Origin: JAGPUQ01 sp036961295
Lineage (GTDB): Bacteria > Pseudomonadota > Gammaproteobacteria > Pseudomonadales > Porticoccaceae
Length of the DNA: 64,000 nucleotides
Assembly (NCBI GenBank): GCA_036961295.1
Contig: JBALVX010000002.1
Span: 124,001 to 188,000, forward strand
Reading direction: 5' to 3'
Within the stretch, counting starts at the first letter, position 1, and the number at the start of each line of letters is the position of its first letter. Under the pieces are notes generated by a model, which was given only the letters and a program-made list of their open reading frames with translations, ran no database searches and was not told the DNA's origin. A program made the position numbers and the translations under genes. Below, piece after piece: positions 61,219 to 64,000 of this stretch.

Positions 61219-62549
61219 TTGTTATGCTCCTTCGTGCGGCGAGCCATAATTTCGTCCCAGGTGTCGCAGCTCATCATGGTTTCCCACATGCGCAAGAAAT
61301 TGCGCTGCGCGGCTTCGTTGTCTCCGGGTTCCGACATCATGCTGGGGAACTGTTCTGAGTCGAGTTGTTCTTCACCCAGGCCCATTTCAGCGTTCAGTGG
61401 TTCACCGCGAGTCACCCAGCCCTCAGAGGTATTGGTATTACCTTCCATATTCTCACCGTCGTCGCCTTCGAGGATGCCGGCTACGCCAAAGGTTTTTTCG
61501 TTGGTATGACGAATGCCGCGCTTAAGTTCCTCGGGCATGTCTCGCTCAACCAAAGTCCAGGTCCACACTTCCAATTCCCTTGGCCCGCGCGGCTGCCATA
61601 CTTTCCAGGTATCGATGCCCCTTAAAAACGACGTATTTGGGAACATCGAGCCATCCCAGATGGCGTTGTACAACGTGGCACGCTCCTCTCCGAGGCGCTC
61701 TTTCAGCACCGGTGTTCTGGAACGCACCCAGTCTTCCCACATTTCCGCAGTATGCCCCTGATGAATATGAGGGAACACCTCATCGTTTCCAGGTGCCGCG
61801 TTAAAACCATGGCCATACTTGGTCGCAAACTGCATAGCCCCTTCTGGAACGGCCTGATTGCCTAATATGCCCATCAGCGCTCCGCCAATGACTTTGATCG
61901 CTGCGGCGTGCGTCCAACCGGCGTGATAAAAATCGCCTATAAAATTTTCTGCAAAAAATTTCCAATTAGCTTTAATGCGCACTTTGGTGGGTGGCCCCAA
62001 TAATTCCGAACCACCGGGTACATCCATAAAGGTATCAAAGTACCAGCCCATTTCGCCGAGATAGTCGGACAGAGATGGCGCGCTATCGTCGAAGGTACCA
62101 AAAATAAAACCCCGATAACTTTCAACGCGAACTTGCTTTAAATCTACCGTCGACGTATCAAAATCCTTAGGGTAAATTTCATCTTTTAAGGGAATGTCTG
62201 ATATCCGGCCATCTGAACCGTAAGCCCAGCCATGATAATTACACACAAAGTTTTTCGCATTCCCCGAGTCGGCACGACAAATAATATTGCCGCGGTGGGC
62301 GCAAGAGTTTAAAAAAGCTCGCACCACGCCATCTTGACCCCGAGTCACAATCACTCGATCCTGGCCCATAAACGTGGTCAGAAAATCGCCCTTCTCCAGC
62401 ACCAAAGAATCATGGGCCAAAAACAACCAGGAGCGCGCGAAGATTCGCTCCAGCTCCATTTGGTAAATATCCTCGTCCCAATAAATTCGCCGATCTTGAA
62501 TACCGCCATCGGGCCGTACTAACTCGCTGATATTTGGTCTTGTCCCCAT
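61215..62549 (-). CDS. Aromatic ring-hydroxylating dioxygenase, alpha subunit 2 (naphthalene-dioxygenase-like)
   Basis: A 444-residue Rieske oxygenase large subunit. Rieske ligands Cys83, His85, Cys103, His106; Asp206, His209 and His214 in ENFIGDFYHAGWTH; Asp363/364 in ILEGDDGENMEG. These are within one or two positions of the naphthalene dioxygenase ligands (205, 208, 213, 362), and the FGVAGILEGDDGEN block is of PAH-dioxygenase style. Should dihydroxylate a fused or substituted aromatic ring. TTAGGAG site upstream. Flanked by two DapA-family genes on the same strand. Confidence 0.92.
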   Translation of the reverse strand: MGTRPNISELVRPDGGIQDRRIYWDEDIYQMELERIFARSWLFLAHDSLVLEKGDFLTTFMGQDRVIVTRGQDGVVRAFLNSCAHRGNIICRADSGNAKNFVCNYHGWAYGSDGRISDIPLKDEIYPKDFDTSTVDLKQVRVESYRGFIFGTFDDSAPSLSDYLGEMGWYFDTFMDVPGGSELLGPPTKVRIKANWKFFAENFIGDFYHAGWTHAAAIKVIGGALMGILGNQAVPEGAMQFATKYGHGFNAAPGNDEVFPHIHQGHTAEMWEDWVRSRTPVLKERLGEERATLYNAIWDGSMFPNTSFLRGIDTWKVWQPRGPRELEVWTWTLVERDMPEELKRGIRHTNEKTFGVAGILEGDDGENMEGNTNTSEGWVTRGEPLNAEMGLGEEQLDSEQFPSMMSEPGDNEAAQRNFLRMWETMMSCDTWDEIMARRTKEHNK

Positions 62550-62596
62550 ATTCTTAACTCCTAACTGTGCAAATTTTTATATCATTTAACAAAGGG

Positions 62597-63580
62597 CTAA
62601 ATCACACCGACTTCTTTTAGTTTACCAGCGATCCACTCTCGATACTCTGGAGACACCTGCCGCATCGGCGAGCGCAGTTTTCCGGCGGCGAGGCCCATGG
62701 CGTCGTACCAGGCCTTAACATTACCTAACGTGGTCGCGTAGGTGAAGTTACCCGCCAGAGGCCCTAGCATCACCTCATCGAGAAGCTCTCTTACCGGAGA
62801 CAGTGAATCCCAAATCGCATAGGCTTCATCCCATTTTCCGGCGCGAGCCAGTGCGGTGTACTCTTCGAGTAATACGCGTTTTTTACCATACAGAATATGA
62901 TGGAAAGCGCCGTAGAGCACCTGCCCACCACCACGCAAATCATTTAACCAGTGGGTTTCAATCGGATCGCTGACAATAAAATCCTCGCTACACATTTTGC
63001 GTAACTTTAGGGTGTCAGCATGATTCAAACTGCCCTGCTTCATCCCCACCATAGTTTCGATTTCCGACAGCCGCTGGCACAAACCCAGGTTCATTAAATG
63101 GCCCGACACCGCTGAACGATAATAGAGTAAGGCCAGATTAGAGTTTTCTGCCAGGTAATTAAAGTAATCGAACAGCTCGTTATCAGCACGCAACTGCACA
63201 ATCGGAGTTACCACCTCTGCAGCGACAAAACCCAGACTTTCGACGTAGTTAAGTTTTTCCATTGCCTGATGAACGCTGGGATCAAAAATAATGGTGTGTA
63301 AGGGAATTCTCCCCGCCGCCGCTTCGGCGATTACCTCGTGGTAACGCATCCACTCCGTCACCGTGGTATTCCAGCACTCAGCGACAAAGCCACCGCACAC
63401 CAGGCCGGTTTCGCCGATGTCGATGTAATACTCTATGTTGTTGCGGAGGCCGACTTCGTCGAGACTATCGTCGGATAAAAAAGGCGTCACCGGGCAGTCG
63501 TACCAATCGACTATAGTTTGTTTCGCCCAGCCTTTGGCTTCTGATTTCGTGTATGGAAGATTCGATTTTTTGTTCGACAT
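62597..63580 (-). CDS. DapA-family aldolase / hydratase-aldolase 2
   Basis: 327 residues, clearly paralogous to the protein encoded at 59614-60579 (shared blocks such as YHEVIA, GGF[IV]AE[AC]WN, KQGSL, WYDA[IM]GL). Schiff-base Lys181 in GMKQGSL, Tyr in YYRSAVSG near 154. It is the first gene of the minus-strand set aldolase - alpha - beta - aldolase, with AAGGGG before ATG. Probably acts on an enoyl-pyruvate intermediate; whether the two copies have different substrates cannot be told. Confidence 0.87.
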   Translation of the reverse strand: MSNKKSNLPYTKSEAKGWAKQTIVDWYDCPVTPFLSDDSLDEVGLRNNIEYYIDIGETGLVCGGFVAECWNTTVTEWMRYHEVIAEAAAGRIPLHTIIFDPSVHQAMEKLNYVESLGFVAAEVVTPIVQLRADNELFDYFNYLAENSNLALLYYRSAVSGHLMNLGLCQRLSEIETMVGMKQGSLNHADTLKLRKMCSEDFIVSDPIETHWLNDLRGGGQVLYGAFHHILYGKKRVLLEEYTALARAGKWDEAYAIWDSLSPVRELLDEVMLGPLAGNFTYATTLGNVKAWYDAMGLAAGKLRSPMRQVSPEYREWIAGKLKEVGVI

Positions 63581-64000
63581 AACGGTACTTATCCCCTTAG
63601 CTCTCGAGCTAAGTTATTGTGATTTCTGTTTTAGACGTTTTTTAATAAAAAAAACACTAACCAGATCCTGCCTGATAAGAGTAACTCGAAATATTTTTAT
63701 CTGTCGTAACGATTGTCGTGGCAATCGTGCTTTGGACGCACAGATTAAGAGGGCTAGTGTCTCACTCCAAAAAAGCTCACCCTGGAAAAAATATTCCTAA
63801 GCAAACCCTCCTTTGAGAACCCCTAGCTTTACCCTTACCTTAAGGGCTAATATATTAGCTACCGCGCTTAATGTGACACCATTTTTCGTAAATGTGTATA
63901 GCCATAACTGACAATCTTAAATCCCTGTCACTTAGCGTGTATAGATATGCGCAACAGGGATCTGGGGACAACACCAATATCAGGAAAGTCCATACTCAAG
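63581..64000. other. Right-end intergenic stretch
   Basis: 420 bp with no supported gene. It must hold the promoter for the minus-strand dioxygenase set. It includes a 14-bp perfect palindrome at 63846-63859 and a direct repeat GTGTATAG at 63894-63901 and 63937-63944. Confidence 0.5.
63846..63859. promoter_or_regulatory. 14-bp perfect palindrome
   Basis: GCTAATATATTAGC is a perfect dyad about 270 bp upstream of the second aldolase gene. It could be an operator for that operon or for a gene beyond the window. Confidence 0.35.

Noticed and set aside
63435..63800. 121-codon plus-strand frame at the right end
   Set aside because: Overlaps the start of the second aldolase gene antisense and shows no family character.

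Overview
The window looks like a chromosomal segment of a gammaproteobacterium, probably a marine, hydrocarbon-associated relative of the Pseudomonas/Cellvibrionales lineages. The left side has the pseudomonad order ampD - DUF1631 gene - nadC - pilA/pilB/pilC/pilD - coaE - yacG, with a pilin ligase inserted beside pilA. Next to it is a complete division and cell wall (dcw) cluster with lpxC, a LytM-type peptidase, secA, argJ and mutT attached. No IS element, integrase, tRNA, rRNA or CRISPR array was seen.

Layout. 1-130: 5' end of ampD. 300-3658: DUF1631 gene and divergent nadC. 3674-10652: type IV pilus locus; pilA is expressed leftwards from a sigma-54-type promoter and pilBCD rightwards. 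10678-11542: coaE, yacG. 11654-36023 (all minus strand): mraZ-rsmH-ftsL-ftsI-murE-murF-mraY-murD-ftsW-murG-murC-ddl-ftsQ-ftsA-ftsZ, then lpxC, M23 peptidase, secA, argJ, mutT. A good promoter and a set of TGGG boxes lie in front of mraZ. Many neighbours overlap by four bases (GTGA or ATGA), and GTG/TTG starts are frequent.

36700-63580 is a 27-kb catabolic region with no recognisable regulator gene. It contains a luciferase-like flavin monooxygenase, at least five SDR dehydrogenases, a metallo-beta-lactamase-fold hydrolase, a zinc alcohol dehydrogenase, a DUF2889 protein, an MFS carrier, an epoxide-hydrolase-like enzyme, a probable styrene-oxide-isomerase-family membrane protein, a MAPEG protein, an aldo/keto reductase, a cupin and a P450. 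These are followed by a CYP153-type P450 with its own ferredoxin reductase and ferredoxin. A ring-hydroxylating dioxygenase (alpha, beta) is followed by an extradiol dioxygenase, SDR and ACMSD-like amidohydrolase. Last comes a naphthalene-dioxygenase-like alpha/beta pair bracketed by two DapA-family aldolases.

My reading (inference) is that the right part oxidises an alkylated aromatic, terpenoid or polycyclic substrate. The CYP153 system would attack an alkyl group or double bond; the first dioxygenase, SDR, extradiol enzyme and amidohydrolase would form a p-cumate-like dihydroxylation / ring-cleavage / decarboxylation line; and the second dioxygenase with its aldolases resembles the upper naphthalene/phenanthrene pathway.

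A separate signal runs through both core and accessory DNA: short, degenerate tandem arrays (periods 5, 6, 8, 12, 14, 15, 16) at gene borders and, always in multiples of three bases, inside FtsI, MurE, MurG, FtsQ and MutT. The arrays inside the proteins encode tetra- or pentapeptide (dipeptide in MutT) repeats in otherwise conserved proteins.
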